Assembly (NCBI RefSeq): GCF_040183065.1
Contig: NC_091127.1
Span: 102,532,834 to 102,596,833, forward strand
Source: Periplaneta americana
Taxonomy: Eukaryota; Arthropoda; Insecta; Blattodea; Blattidae
Length of the DNA: 64,000 nt
Direction of reading: 5' to 3'
Below, one piece after another: positions 30,060 to 41,046 of this stretch (its first letter is position 1; the number at the start of each line of letters is the position of its first letter). The position numbers were made by a program, and so were the translations under genes. The notes beneath the pieces are model-generated. The model made no database searches and was not told the origin of the DNA. It saw only the letters and a program-made list of their open reading frames with translations.

Positions 30060-32700
30060 CATGTATGTGCATGTTATAAGGGAGGGGGTATGCTTTTTTT
30101 AAATCGAGGTATACCAGGCGAAAATCTTGGGGTAGCATAACGTCTCTGGTTTTTTTTCCACTTCCCTCACTGCTCATGACTGATGTCTTATTGGTGTCAT
30201 TAATGAGATTCAAACATATCTTCGGATAGTTGGCTAAACAACAAACTCTGATGGAACAGACCTGAATAAAGATGTAAAACTGTTGATTTGAGTCATTATG
30301 CAGTGTACTTGAAATTCGGAAAATGCTTTATATTATAAATGGTCTGTTATCAGCGTTTCTGAGGATGCTCTACTAACAGATGCTCATTTTGTAATTAAAA
30401 AATGTAGATGAACTAAATGAAAGTTTCACAACACCTAGGCATTAAGAAAGCGTTGTAGTTGAAAAATAATGTGTTTAGTTATAAGAGCATTTTTACAATC
30501 ATAATCTAAGAAATTACATATAAGATGTCACATTTCAAGATGCTGTGCATCAGGGTTTCCAATACAATTACACTCCTACGTTACTTCTTTGAGTGTGAAA
30601 TTTAATGAACTTTGGACACCCTTGCACAAGGTTTCCATCTAGCGGCGACTGCTACAAACTGTTCGCGTTCAGTTGTTTCTCATTGTGGCTGGCTTAGCTT
30701 CAGTTCCGGTTTTGATGCTGGCGTGTGCGTATGACTAGCTAGCCAGTTCTTGAAGTCGGTGTCCGTCTGTGTTTCGTTTTTAAGTATGTTAACTAGTGAT
30801 AAGAATCGCGAGGCGCTGGATTTAAAGTAGAGAAAACATCAACGCTATTTAATTCAAGTATGTAACGAAAAAGTGTGGTGTTTTTTTTTTAAATAATCTT
30901 TTGACTTAATAGTGGTTTCTTGTGAGTGATTTTATCACAAAATTTATTTTCAGTTCTTCTCTTTTCATTATTAGACTAACGTATTTAAAAGTGCCGAAAA
31001 GGGAATTTGGGCAGAATATTAACATAGAACTGAATCATCTGTTTACAACCGGTGAGTAGGCTATATTTTTAATTATTTTATAAAGTGTTTATTTGGGGGA
31101 ATATGCCAAACTAGGAGTTAATTATACAAAACCTGAATCACCCCATTCCATTGTTTTATGAGTTACTGTGCAGTGATCGTCATCTTTTTCTCCTTATACT
31201 ATCGACAGGTGGGTTGTAAAACTCTTGTAAAGCCTAGGATGTCAGGTAACAAGTTTACTTTAAAAAATATGTGAAGCTTTTACATTCCATAAATAACAGT
31301 AGAGTGTTCTAAATTGCATTCAGTAGTTTGACATTTAAAGTTACCGTATCGACGACAGAAATTAACTAGTCAATTGTGTGGATAAAATGATACAGTTGTG
31401 AATTGCTAGAATTAGGGTCTACAAGAAGCTATGGGCCGAATGGCGGGGAGGGGACACACTCAAGATAAGCATACATACTTTTTAAGATTAGCCATTGAAA
31501 CGTATTTTCCAAAGTTTCTCCGTAATTACTTTAACGGTTCCGTGGGTTTATATGATTTGGCATATACTATTAGTGGTAGCGTCTGATCGTGGGAATCGTG
31601 TTGCACTATGTTTTATTCTCTGCATGCGTGTATTTCCGTTAACATTACGAGTTTAAGGATAGGTTAGGTGAGGGGATAGCTAAGTGTAAGACGCCGTGGA
31701 TGTGACAAGGTTAGAGTGGATTAGATAAGAGAATATATTAGTGACGGGAGACCGAGAACTGTAATAAGGTTAGTCGCTGTTGTTTCCCCACATTTGACCA
31801 CAGCTGGTGCCGCCAAAGTAAACAAATACTAGTTTCTCATGTATAATCAGCATAAAAAAGGGAAATGCTTACCTTAACCTGTAGTTCAAATACAGTATTT
31901 GATTGTTAATGTACCGGTAATAGAAATATATAATTTCTAAATAGTTTTTATCCCGGATTTTAAGGAAAGAACTTGGTAATTAACCATAATACACCGTTGC
32001 CTCACTTATACCGCTTTTGTACTCACAATGGGAAGTGTGAAAATGTGGGGTTTACTTACTCCATGGTAATAAATTACAATATAATTTTTTATCGTTTCTT
32101 CCTTTCATCTTCTTTTCCCTTATTCTCACATACTTTTCTCTGCCTCTCTCTTACATATTATATTTCATGTTAATTTACCTTATGTGCCGGGATTCGATCC
32201 AAGAACCTTTCGATTTAAGCTTTGCCACTAAGCGATGAAGCTATTTGGGAGACCTCTTAAAATATTGGGAACTGCGAAGGACGTCTAACAGGCGATTTTG
32301 AGAGAGAAAAAATTGTCAAAAAGTGGTGTTTTTTTTTTTTTCATGAATATTAAGTTTGAAGGAAGTAAAAGCAATGAAATTATGTATTCATAAACTTACG
32401 AGAAAATATTGAAATATTGCATGAAACCTGGTTGTGCAGGTAATCTAAAAACCCACGAAACAGGTGAGGAATTGGAGGTTTGAATAATGTTTTAGAGTAT
32501 AACCCCTAATTCCCTCGATTGGGGCTGTCACCCCCCAAACCTCCACTAGGGTATACTATAAGTACAACAGCATTAAATCCAAAGAAATACAAGGGGCAAC
32601 AAGTGGTATCTCCAGTAGAGCAGAATGAATCGGTGAGATATAATATTTAAATTTGAGAATCAAATTAATTTATTGATTTAATAAATTTTTTTTAGATTTT
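30060..32700. other. Low-repeat stretch, possible host sequence
   Basis: Apart from an old fragment at about 30160-30250 that resembles 40190-40270, no mobile element was recognised. The sequence may be host intergenic or intronic DNA. See the possible promoter entry at 30640-31060. Confidence 0.4.
30640..31060 (+). promoter_or_regulatory. Possible promoter and first exon of a host gene
   Basis: This GC- and CpG-richer patch in AT-rich surroundings contains insect-type initiator matches (TTCAGTT near 30668 and TCAGTTCC near 30700), and a splice-donor-like ACCGGTGAGTAGG at about 31047. No long reading frame follows, so it would be a 5' untranslated exon. No TATA box or known gene supports it. 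A decayed mobile element remains possible. Confidence 0.22.
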
Positions 32701-32718
32701 TTTTTTAGATTTATTTAT

Positions 32719-33140
32719 TTAACCTGGTAGAGATAAGGCCGTCAGGCCTTCTCTGCCCCTCTACCAGGGGATTACAACTATAACATGAACAATAATAAAT
32801 AAACGTATGTTACAAAATAATAAAATTATTATTGTCACATTTTACGTTACTTAATCCAATATGAAAGCAGTCATTTAAATATTCCCTATGAATGCAATAA
32901 TTCATGAACATTATAACACCAGGTGAACTATTAATCAGGGAATTTGTGAAGGATGTTAAGTCGTGTATATCCAGTGTACGAAGTCGTCGTTAAAAGTTAA
33001 GAAATACACCGCACACATCGGAAAACTTAGACAGGGAACACGTATAAGGTGAGTACAAAACCGGCATGTGACTCAACGGCGTATTATAGTTAATTACCCA
33101 GTTATAATAGAACAGGCACTGAGCCAATGAATTTGCCTTC
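32719..33140 (-). mobile_element. LINE 3' end (CCAGGTTAAATAA-tail family), reverse orientation
   Basis: On the minus strand the segment ends with AGAAGGCCTGACGGCCTTAT and CTCTACCAGGTTAAATAAAT, the same terminus seen on the plus strand at 54061-54116. Upstream is non-coding 3' UTR-like sequence. The 5' limit is uncertain. Confidence 0.6.
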
Positions 33141-35637
33141 TTTCTGTAACATAAAACACACACACACACACATAATGATGAACATATCCAGATTTTCGTC
33201 TTTGAAACCTTAATGTACTGTATGTCTCTGAAGAGGTTTAAAGAAACAATAGGCCTACCGGAGCGGGCATATGGTAATCGTGTAGAAATCGCCAGCTGTT
33301 CACATATGCCACTTTTGGGCTACTTTTACAGCTCGTAGGCATTACTGTCAACGCTGATAATCGTATCTATGTTTGTTATGCATTGTGTCGGTTTTTAACG
33401 GTTTGTGCATGATATACAGTAGGATTATGGAGAAGGTATAATGAGAGGGGTTGTGTGGGGGGGGGGGGGCTTCAGTATCTTGTATGAAATGGATATCGTC
33501 TTTGTAAGTAGATGAAGTATTAATACAGGAACATATGTTATAGGCCTACAATATGTAATTTAGTATTCACCGTATATGTTTATCAACAGCTAAAATACAT
33601 TATCTTGTAAAGAATTTTTCAACTTTCTTTAATTATTACGATGAGAGACAGCTAAGCAGAAGGTTTTTGGATCGATTCTCTGTGATGTCAGTATGTTAAG
33701 TAGGCCTAAAATTGGAATTTATATATGTTGATATAAAAGGTCAATGACGGTAGTAGAAAGTAAGAAGAGAAGGGAAAGGGTAGGTAAGAGAGAAAGAAGA
33801 GTTTTTATTACAAACCGCTTTAGTTCTACAATCCCGTAAGGAACTTGAGTTTAACTGGCATATGTGAAAAACTGTGCGATTCCTGTGTTGTTCACTTGGC
33901 TTAGAATATCCTTTCTGCATTATAAGACGTTACCTGTTGCAGAAACGGGAAGAAAAGGGTTACAAATTATATCGAGGGCATCTTGCCAGAAGGCGGTATC
34001 AACAAAACTGCAAGCTTACGTTAGAGTCATATAAATACAGAACGATTTTTCTTAACCTTGTCTACATAACAAGATACTTTCTTTGATTTTTTCTGATGTC
34101 CATTGTAATTCTCAAGCGATTGTTTTCAAACGTAAATAGGTTCCAGGAAACAATGTCACTCTTTTGACGAATCTGAACTTTACAAATAAGAAAGATAAGT
34201 AGAAGTGTTAGCAATGTACACGTACATGTAGGAATAAGAATATTTACGTAAAACATTTTAAATCAGAATATTCATTTGTGCACGTTCAATTAGGCCTACA
34301 TTTAATATGCGAAACCGAGCATGAATGTCAGAATATATAATTTCATTTTATTATATAATCGTGGGTACAATTAAAATATAAAATAATACCAATCGCTGAA
34401 AGAATAGCTTTTAAATTACAAAATAAATAAATAAATAGGTATAATAAGGACCTGAAGGCGCTCTGTCTGTCGCAGCGCTCATAAGAAACTTTAACTAAGC
34501 AAAATAAATCAGAAGAATGGAAGTCATAAACCTGGCGAAATCAGATTTGTTTAACCTTCATATGACATGCTGTAGTAATATCTCTTCTCTAAATAAGAAA
34601 AGTTAACTCGTATGTACATCCATGACTGCTAATTGGCTTAAAATAATACAATATTAATGCACCCAGCATGCATTGTAACCATATCAAATCGCGTACTATA
34701 ATCGTTTAAATTTGCAGACCTTTAAAGGACCTGGATGTGCTAGTTCTGACAATTCACGAGTAACACATCTGTTAACTATATAATAGACAATGGGTAGAAA
34801 CTCCTGGTGGCATCCCTCTAGCTTTCATTAATCATATGCCACTCAACCAAGCTATCAAATTGCTCGTTACAAAATTACATTTGTATTTATTTCTACATAC
34901 TACAGTTGAAAATTAATACACAATAAAAATCACTCACACCGTCTGAACAAGCCCGTGTTCGGGAGCAAATCTTATAAATAGCTAAGTTATTTTATACTAG
35001 ACTAAAATAACAAAAATCCAATAAAATTACAAAATCTAATATAATTACAAAACAGGAATTATTAAGATAAAAATTTGAGAAGCAGAGGAACAGAAAAAAG
35101 TTTTAATGAATAAATACAATAAAACAATAATATTAATAGTATTCAAATAGGCCTACTTAATAGTATTCAAATTTCAATAATTTCAAATATAGACCTACTT
35201 GCCTCTGTCCTAAATTCATGAAATTTTATGGAGCCTGTTTTGCTAAAGGATGTAGGGTTGTATCGAAATAGTGTATTTTCCTAAATAAATGCTTAAAAAG
35301 AATTGAATTTGAAACTAGACGAGAGGTGATCAATAATAAATTTTGCCAGCAAATATGTAATTCAAAGAGTAAATCTGTAACACGGGATTTGCAACTTTAT
35401 TTCTTTTCAGATGAAAGAAAGCTAAAGATTTTTGACTCCGAAACCTATCGGAAACTCGCAAATTTGAATCTCATGTAGCCACTGTACCATCGAGAATGAG
35501 TAGAGATATAAATGTAGTGAGAAGATGTTTGAACATATTTGATTAAATTAATCTCCTTTTTTTTTCTCAAATATAAGTCTCTTAACTGTTTCGACGACAG
35601 AGAAAAATATCTTGCTACAGCCTAGATTGCTGGAAGG
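33141..35637. other. AT-rich non-coding stretch
   Basis: No gene or element recognised. It contains five TAGGCCTA octamers (33250, 33541, 33701, 34291, 35148) and a G run at 33459-33469. Confidence 0.4.
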
Positions 35638-35872
35638 CAACCGGCTTGGTCGAATGGTTAGCGAGCTGGACTCATGCTCCGAGGCTACGGTCGACCGTCG
35701 GTTCGAATTCCTTTTTGGCTCGTAAGGTTGTCCCCAACTGTAAGGCGAATGTCAGGCAATCTCAAGACAGATTCTCGAGACCCACCTCGCCACCATCGTG
35801 CTATCAAGAATTCCACCGATGCCAGGTAGCCCGGCAGTTGATACAGCGTCGTTAGATAGTCTATGAAAAAAA
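35638..35872 (+). mobile_element. tRNA-derived SINE, type 1, copy 2
   Basis: The head GGCTTGGTCGAATGGTTAGC and B box GGTTCGAATTCC are tRNA-like. The tail GTTGATACAGCGTCGTTAGA matches the other type 1 copies. The body is more divergent than the copy at 6970. Flanking duplication was not identified. Confidence 0.8.
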
Positions 35873-36070
35873 GTGCGTGGTGGGTCTGTATCTCTGTAAC
35901 CTCCAGCTTTGTAGCTAGTTTGTAATTTGTTTTTCTACTGTAGATGGTGGTTCCCTGTAGGCAGGCCTATTCACAATACATAGTTGCAATTAGTGTCCTG
36001 TTTGTTGTATGGTATTCCTATTTTTATAATTTTCACTCAATTTTTTAGGGAATAGCCATGATTACGTGTC

Positions 36071-36560
36071 ATGTCTGGAGTCTCGGTTTTGCACCCTCCC
36101 TCTCTTTTAACACTTCTCCCGCTGTATATGATACCGTTATTTCATTACTGCGGTGTTCTATTAACTGATATAACTTCAAAATTAGCCATAAAGCTACAGC
36201 CTGTCCATAATATGTGCATTAGATTTATATGCATCATTCGGAAATATGACCGTATTTCACCACACTTCGAACAGCTGTCGTGGCTCCGACTTGAGAAACG
36301 CAGAAAACTACATTCACTCTCGCTGCTGTATCAAATCATGCACACTTCCTGACCATCTTACCTGTTCTCATCTCTTCACAGCTTTGGCGCCCGGCCTCAA
36401 CAAGAAACTATTATTCTAATACCTAAGCACAGAACATGCTGTTATTCTCAATCATTCACCTTTCGAATCTGGAATCTTCTTCCCGCCGATATTAGAACTT
36501 GTCGGACGGTATCGTCTTTCAAAATTAAAAAGCACAACTACCTAATTCAACAGACATAAT
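36071..36560 (+). pseudogene. LINE reverse transcriptase C-terminus
   Basis: FHYCGVLLTDITSKLAIKLQ then PVHNMCIRFICIIRKYDRIS and LSWLRLEKRRKLHSLSLLYQ match the region after the catalytic core in CR1/Jockey-type LINEs, and FTFRIWNLLPADIRTCRTVS matches the final conserved block. At least one frame change, near 36352, interrupts it. The polymerase catalytic motifs lie upstream and are missing (5' truncation). Confidence 0.7.
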
Positions 36561-37141
36561 AAATTACATACTCGTAAGGAAAAATGTATAATTTGAGTTT
36601 TTCAGACTAGTTTAATGAATTAATTTTCTCTTCATACCTTGAACAGTAATAATATTTAAATGTCTAAATAATTGTATTTTTACTTCATAAATGATAGTCC
36701 GAAGTAATTATCTTTACATTTCTAATGTATTCAGATTAACTGGTGTATATCTAAGTTATAATACAAGTTATAATCACCAGACTGCGAGTTGACCACGCCA
36801 AAATTACACATTCTTATCTTCTAGACAGAACTCTTCCTTCAATATGCACCAATTGCCATAGTAGTATCTCTGTACGCCATTTAATTTCTTTTCTGAATGT
36901 CCACTATAGCACCTTCATCGAGATCAATTCCATATACCAGCAGACTAATGAACAGTTCTAAACAACCCATCATTCAGTTCAAACTTAATTAAATTTCTGA
37001 AAGCTATCAACATTTACGAATGTATTTAAAATGATTATTGTAATACAGTAAAGTCAATGTAAACATTGTTTATGTATTGTCGCGGTATGACTTTCTAAGT
37101 TAAAGCGACATAAAATAAATAAATTAAAAAACAGTATTTCA

Positions 37142-37196
<55 letters not shown>
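37142..37196. repeat. (ATT)n microsatellite
   Basis: About 18 uninterrupted ATT units. Confidence 0.95.
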
Positions 37197-37268
37197 GCTT
37201 AAACACTTGTATTAATTGTAAATCTGGTAGAGTGAAAGAGAAGGCCTTAACTTTGCCAGGTAAAATAA

Positions 37269-37271
<3 letters not shown>

Positions 37272-37300
<29 letters not shown>

Positions 37301-37345
37301 TACTACCACCACCACTACTACTACTACCACTATTACTACTACTAT

Positions 37346-37415
<70 letters not shown>
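37272..37415. repeat. Compound (CTA)n/(CCA)n/(CTG)n microsatellite
   Basis: Starts directly after a LINE tail (CCAGGTAAAATAAAA). CTA units dominate, with scattered CCA and TTA, and end in about 12 CTG units. Confidence 0.95.
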
Positions 37416-37530
37416 AAAGGACTTGTATTAATTTTATTGCAGATCTGGTAGAGTGGAAGATAAAGTCTTAACTTTGCCAGGTAAAATAAAATAAGTTATT
37501 ATTATTTATTATTATTATTATTATTATATT
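37416..37530 (+). mobile_element. Second LINE tail with (ATT)n
   Basis: ACTTGTATTAATT, GATCTGGTAGAGTGGAAGAT and AACTTTGCCAGGTAAAATAA repeat the last 90 bp before 37271, then lead into an (ATT)n run at about 37498-37530. The two tails are either separate insertions or a duplication spanning the CTA/CTG repeat. Confidence 0.7.
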
Positions 37531-38099
37531 ATACAGTATGAGCATATACATATATACTTATTAAAAAAAAAGGGTTCGAGTACCTCGTATTGTTTGTTCT
37601 ATAAAACTTGCATGTTTTTATTTTATTTATTTTTTATTTATTTTTTTATTTATTTTGCTAATAATTGTAACATAAAATATATACGGTACAGAAAAACTTT
37701 AGCTCGCCCCTGAAAGAGTATAACTCTTGTTCAGGGGCGGATTCCTGAATTTAAATTAATAAGTATACAATACAATTTGTCTTATTTCTACTATGCAATT
37801 ATAATATATAAATATAAATTTACAATTTTTCAATTTTTATAAAATCCATACATAACTTTTTAAATTTAATACTAGAACTATTCAATAATAAGCCTATTAT
37901 GTCCATTTTTACCAGCACCACTACTGTTATCGAGCATTATCACTAGGGCCCAGATGTTTATGTGTCATATATTCCCCCTTTTCTTATTACCACTGTAAAC
38001 TTAAAACAAAGTATCTTAACATTTTGATTGAAATTAGGTGCTTTTATTTGTCAAATATTGCAGCATATGATAGACAACATTAATATACCGGTATGTGGA

Positions 38100-38205
38100 T
38101 TGTATGCGAAGTCTATGAGGAAGACGGAAAAGAATGGAGAATGCTGGGTTTACAGCGAAAGATGTGTCCATGGCCAGAAAACTATGAATGAATAGTAACA
38201 AATTT
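38100..38205 (+). mobile_element. RTE-like LINE 3' tip
   Basis: The reading MRKTEKNGECWVYSERCVHG ending QKTMNE and a stop matches the C-terminus found in reverse at 14163-14290. It is a very short 5'-truncated insertion. Confidence 0.65.
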
Positions 38206-39500
38206 AGTATCTTTTCAGACTTTCATATTTCCATCATTTTTTATAATTAGGTTTTATTTTATTCCTTTTAATGCATTTGCTTGCCGATCATCCTACAACG
38301 GATTTTGTACATCCCTGAATTCTTACTTGTAACTTTTCAGAATTTTCTTTTAAATCAGTAAGGTGAACGAGTTTGTTGAAATTCTAAGTCTTTATATTCA
38401 TAGAAATCTGTTTCTAAAAAAATTACGCAATTAGAAAAAAACTGGCGTTAAACTCTGTGATGGTCTTCAGCTTGTGGAAAGTGAGTTAAACGGTGTACCT
38501 ACGTGGTAAAGTTGGGGAATGGTTTACGGAAATCTACAGTGTTTATTGGACTGGAATCAAGAGTACACTCTGCACTTCTACAGTCTTCCGTATTGGTGAC
38601 ATTCTATTTGTTGTAAGTCGGCAAGTTACCGACTGCAACTTCGATGAAGATGAGCCTGAATTCAACAGCAGTGATTTAATGCTTTTTTTCAAACATACTC
38701 TAGTAACATCCTGCGGACGATGAGAGGAGCTTTGCCGTCACAAATCTATGCTCACAAAAAATAGAAGGTCGTTTTCATTTGGAAACTTTAAAATGTATGT
38801 GATTTGCTACTGTAATTTTGTATGACATTACATCATTGTGTAATATTTCTTTCATTATATGTTCAGTGAAATGTTACTTGACTTTTCTCTAGATTGAATA
38901 TTACATAAACGAGAAATTTTAATGATTCAGATAAATATTTAAAAAAGTGTTTTATTTTTAAAACATAAGCCTGATTAGTGTAATGTGTTACTATAGGTAT
39001 CCTACAAGTAAAGCTCAGCTCGGACTCCTCGCGGCGCGCATTTTATACCCCTCTTTACTCCATGCAGTAGGCGTGAGAGCGGGCAATATCTAACTCCGCA
39101 ACAAAAATTTAAACCAAGCTGCGCAACAAAAAAAAACCCTCGTCAACTTAGTATCAAAGTGCGCAGCTATCTCTCCTCATCAGTTACCCCCACTCTTTCA
39201 CATCAATACTAAGCAAATTCCCTTCACACTTCGGAGTAAACGAATTATTAGTAATGCCAATATTTTGTACTCTGTTCTAGGCTTAGGACTGTAGCAGTAT
39301 ATGCCTTTATGTCGATCAATGCTGGCGGTTTAAAAAATACTTACTAATGTTAAAAACAATCTTCGCGGTGCTTTCTGTGTTGACTACTTGCAGAGCTTCA
39401 ATAACCTCTTGCTAGTTTTAGGTAGTTTTGGATGAAGTTTTCTTCTTTACGTGTATAAGTTCCTACTTGTTAGGTTTATGTCCCTGACCATTATTTTCTC
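38206..39500. other. Non-coding stretch, possible end of a MULE-like element
   Basis: A weak inverted similarity exists between about 39000-39180 and 39910-40100 (TTGCGGAGTT, GAGAGC, AGTATA-like blocks), which would flank the FLYWCH fragment. No recognised gene; a small frame at 38493-38723 lacks any familiar motif. Confidence 0.3.
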
Positions 39501-39509
39501 TCTTATTTC

Positions 39510-39842
39510 TTATGGGGTTGAGCAGATTTCTCTCCTGATTAATTTTGAAGGTCTGTCGAACAAGTCTTCTTCACTGGCTTTGCGTTTCGCGGCATTTGTA
39601 ATCATCTGACGGTGTACAGTTACATATTTTTCATAGTTATGGTTTCCTTCTATATTTAAAAGAATGTCACCTTCAACAGTTGTCACTATTTTGGCATTAC
39701 ACATTTTCACTACGCACCTCCATTTCTGTTCTTCTTTGTTCTTGCAATGCTTCCTGTATGTATATCTATCAACTACAGTTAGTTCCTCCCCTATTTGACT
39801 GATTGTAGTTGCTGCAGGCCGAGGTACGTACAAAATGAACAT
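39510..39842 (-). pseudogene. FLYWCH-type zinc finger fragment
   Basis: The 110-codon frame reads LTVVDRYTYRKHCKNKEEQK, WRCVVKMCNAKIVTTVEG, and GNHNYEKYVTVHRQ, giving the tryptophan-cysteine, cysteine and histidine pattern of a FLYWCH domain. FLYWCH domains often sit in front of MULE-type transposases in insects, and also occur in host proteins. The tail PSKLIRREICS resembles the link that usually follows. No transposase domain is present nearby, so this is probably a fragment. Confidence 0.6.
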
Positions 39843-40421
39843 TGCGCCAGCTGCGGAGAAATGACTCTGCCATAGCTTAGCAAAGAGTAATCAGTGTTGC
39901 ATGCGCACACGGAAAGTAGTACTCGAGCTATCACAGTAGAGGAGGGGTAAAACGGTGGGGGTAGTTGTTATTGTTGTGACCGCGAAGCATATTTGCGGAG
40001 TTTGAATATACATTTGCGGAGCTTGATAACACCGGTGAGAGCATGCTGGGAACAATAGTATACGTCATCTGCGCGAGACAGTCACGCCCGCTGGTTTCTG
40101 CGCACTGAGTTTTCCTTGTTGGATGCCTATAGTCAGGAATGCAATAGAGGGGGGGGGAAGGAACTGGCCACTCTACACTATTACCACATGACTTAGTTCC
40201 CTTATGAGTGATGCCTTATTGGTGTCACTTACGACATTCAAACCTGTCTTTGGACTGTTGACTAAACAACAAGAGTAAATTTATATTTTGAACAAAGGAG
40301 TCCACACCTGTGGAGTAACGGTTAGCGGGTCTGGCCGTGGAACCAGGTGGTCCAGGTTCGAATCCCGGTTGGAGGAAGTTATCTGGTTGAGGAAAGAGTG
40401 ATGGAACGGAGAAAAATTCTC

Positions 40422-40492
40422 TCCGGCGCCGGGATTTGAACCCGGGTTTTCAGCTCTACGTGCTGATGCTTTATCCACTAAGCCACGCCGGA
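40422..40492 (-). other. tRNA-like cloverleaf, family A, left arm
   Basis: This is the exact inverse of the cloverleaf at 40714-40784. AAAAA at 40412-40416 is the TTTTT of this strand. Confidence 0.88.
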
Positions 40493-40713
40493 TACAACCC
40501 CGACGCCGGTTAGAATCGTCTCAGATTAAACTCCATCTCTTGGGTTCCCTCTAGTGGCCGCCCTCTGCACTACGTCATAGATGTCTATGAACGCAGGACC
40601 GAAGTCCATACATGTGTTGAGGTGCCTATGACGTAGTGCAGAGGGCGGCCACTAGAGGGAACCCAAGAGATGGAGTTTAATCTGAGACGATTCTAACCGG
40701 CGTCGGGGTTGTA

Positions 40714-40784
40714 TCCGGCGTGGCTTAGTGGATAAAGCATCAGCACGTAGAGCTGAAAACCCGGGTTCAAATCCCGGCGCCGGA
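40714..40784 (+). other. tRNA-like cloverleaf, family A, right arm
   Basis: The 7-bp acceptor stem TCCGGCG/CGCCGGA is perfect. The anticodon stem TCAGC/GCTGA encloses ACGTAGA with GTA at 40747-40749, and the T arm is CCGGG-TTCAAAT-CCCGG. The A box TGGCTTAGTGG and B box GGTTCAAATCC fit RNA polymerase III promoters, and TTTTT follows about seven bases after the acceptor. C before the anticodon and the mobile context argue against a host tRNA-Tyr. Confidence 0.88.
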
Positions 40785-41046
40785 GAGAATTTTTCTCCGT
40801 TCCATCACTCTTTCATCATATGATGACGCAGAATATCTGCTTGGAAATATCATATGTACTTCGGTACATCAAAATATATATCTGGTTGAGGCTTTTTCCG
40901 GGATTTTTCCTCAACCCAATATGAGCAAATGCTGGGTAACTATCGGTGCTGAACCCCGGATTCATTTCACCAGCATTATCACCTTCATCTCATTCAGACG
41001 CTAAATAACCTAAGATGTTGATGCAACGCCAAAAATAACCTACTAA

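Larger units (their letters stand above)
36040..37271 (+). mobile_element. LINE 3' portion (CR1/Jockey-like)
   Basis: The segment reads the C-terminal part of a reverse transcriptase and then a long 3' UTR. It ends in GGCCTTAACTTTGCCAGGTA followed by AAATAAAATA and a microsatellite. The same tail returns at 37430-37497. Confidence 0.7.
40393..40878. mobile_element. Palindromic tRNA-like element, family A, copy 2
   Basis: The 13-bp duplication tatctggttgagg flanks it (40380-40392 and 40879-40891). Two arms of 188 bp, 40393-40580 and 40626-40813, are exact inverted copies as far as I can read, with a 45-bp loop. Each arm contains a complete tRNA-like cloverleaf. A 65-bp tail (40814-40878) with CATATGTACTTCGGTACAT follows the right arm only. 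Confidence 0.95.
40306..41046 (+). mobile_element. tRNA-derived SINE, type 2, interrupted
   Basis: The head runs GTGGAGTAACGGTTAGCGGG, B box GGTTCGAATCC and GGAAGTTATCTGGTTGAGG up to 40392. After the family A insert it resumes at 40879 with TATCTGGTTGAGG, TCAACCCAATATGAGCAAAT and the tail CTAAGATGTTGATGCAACGC. Removing the insert gives a normal type 2 SINE of about 250 bp. Confidence 0.92.

Noticed and set aside
37232-37417. Reading frame encoding Tyr/His/Cys runs
   Set aside because: It is a translated CTA/CTG microsatellite, not a gene. The same applies to frames at 13419-13710, 10392-10643 and 52474-52755.
40714-40784. Functional tRNA-Tyr gene
   Set aside because: The cloverleaf is complete, but the base before the anticodon is C, an exact inverted twin lies 250 bp away, and the whole unit is bordered by a target duplication. 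It is a mobile tRNA-like unit.
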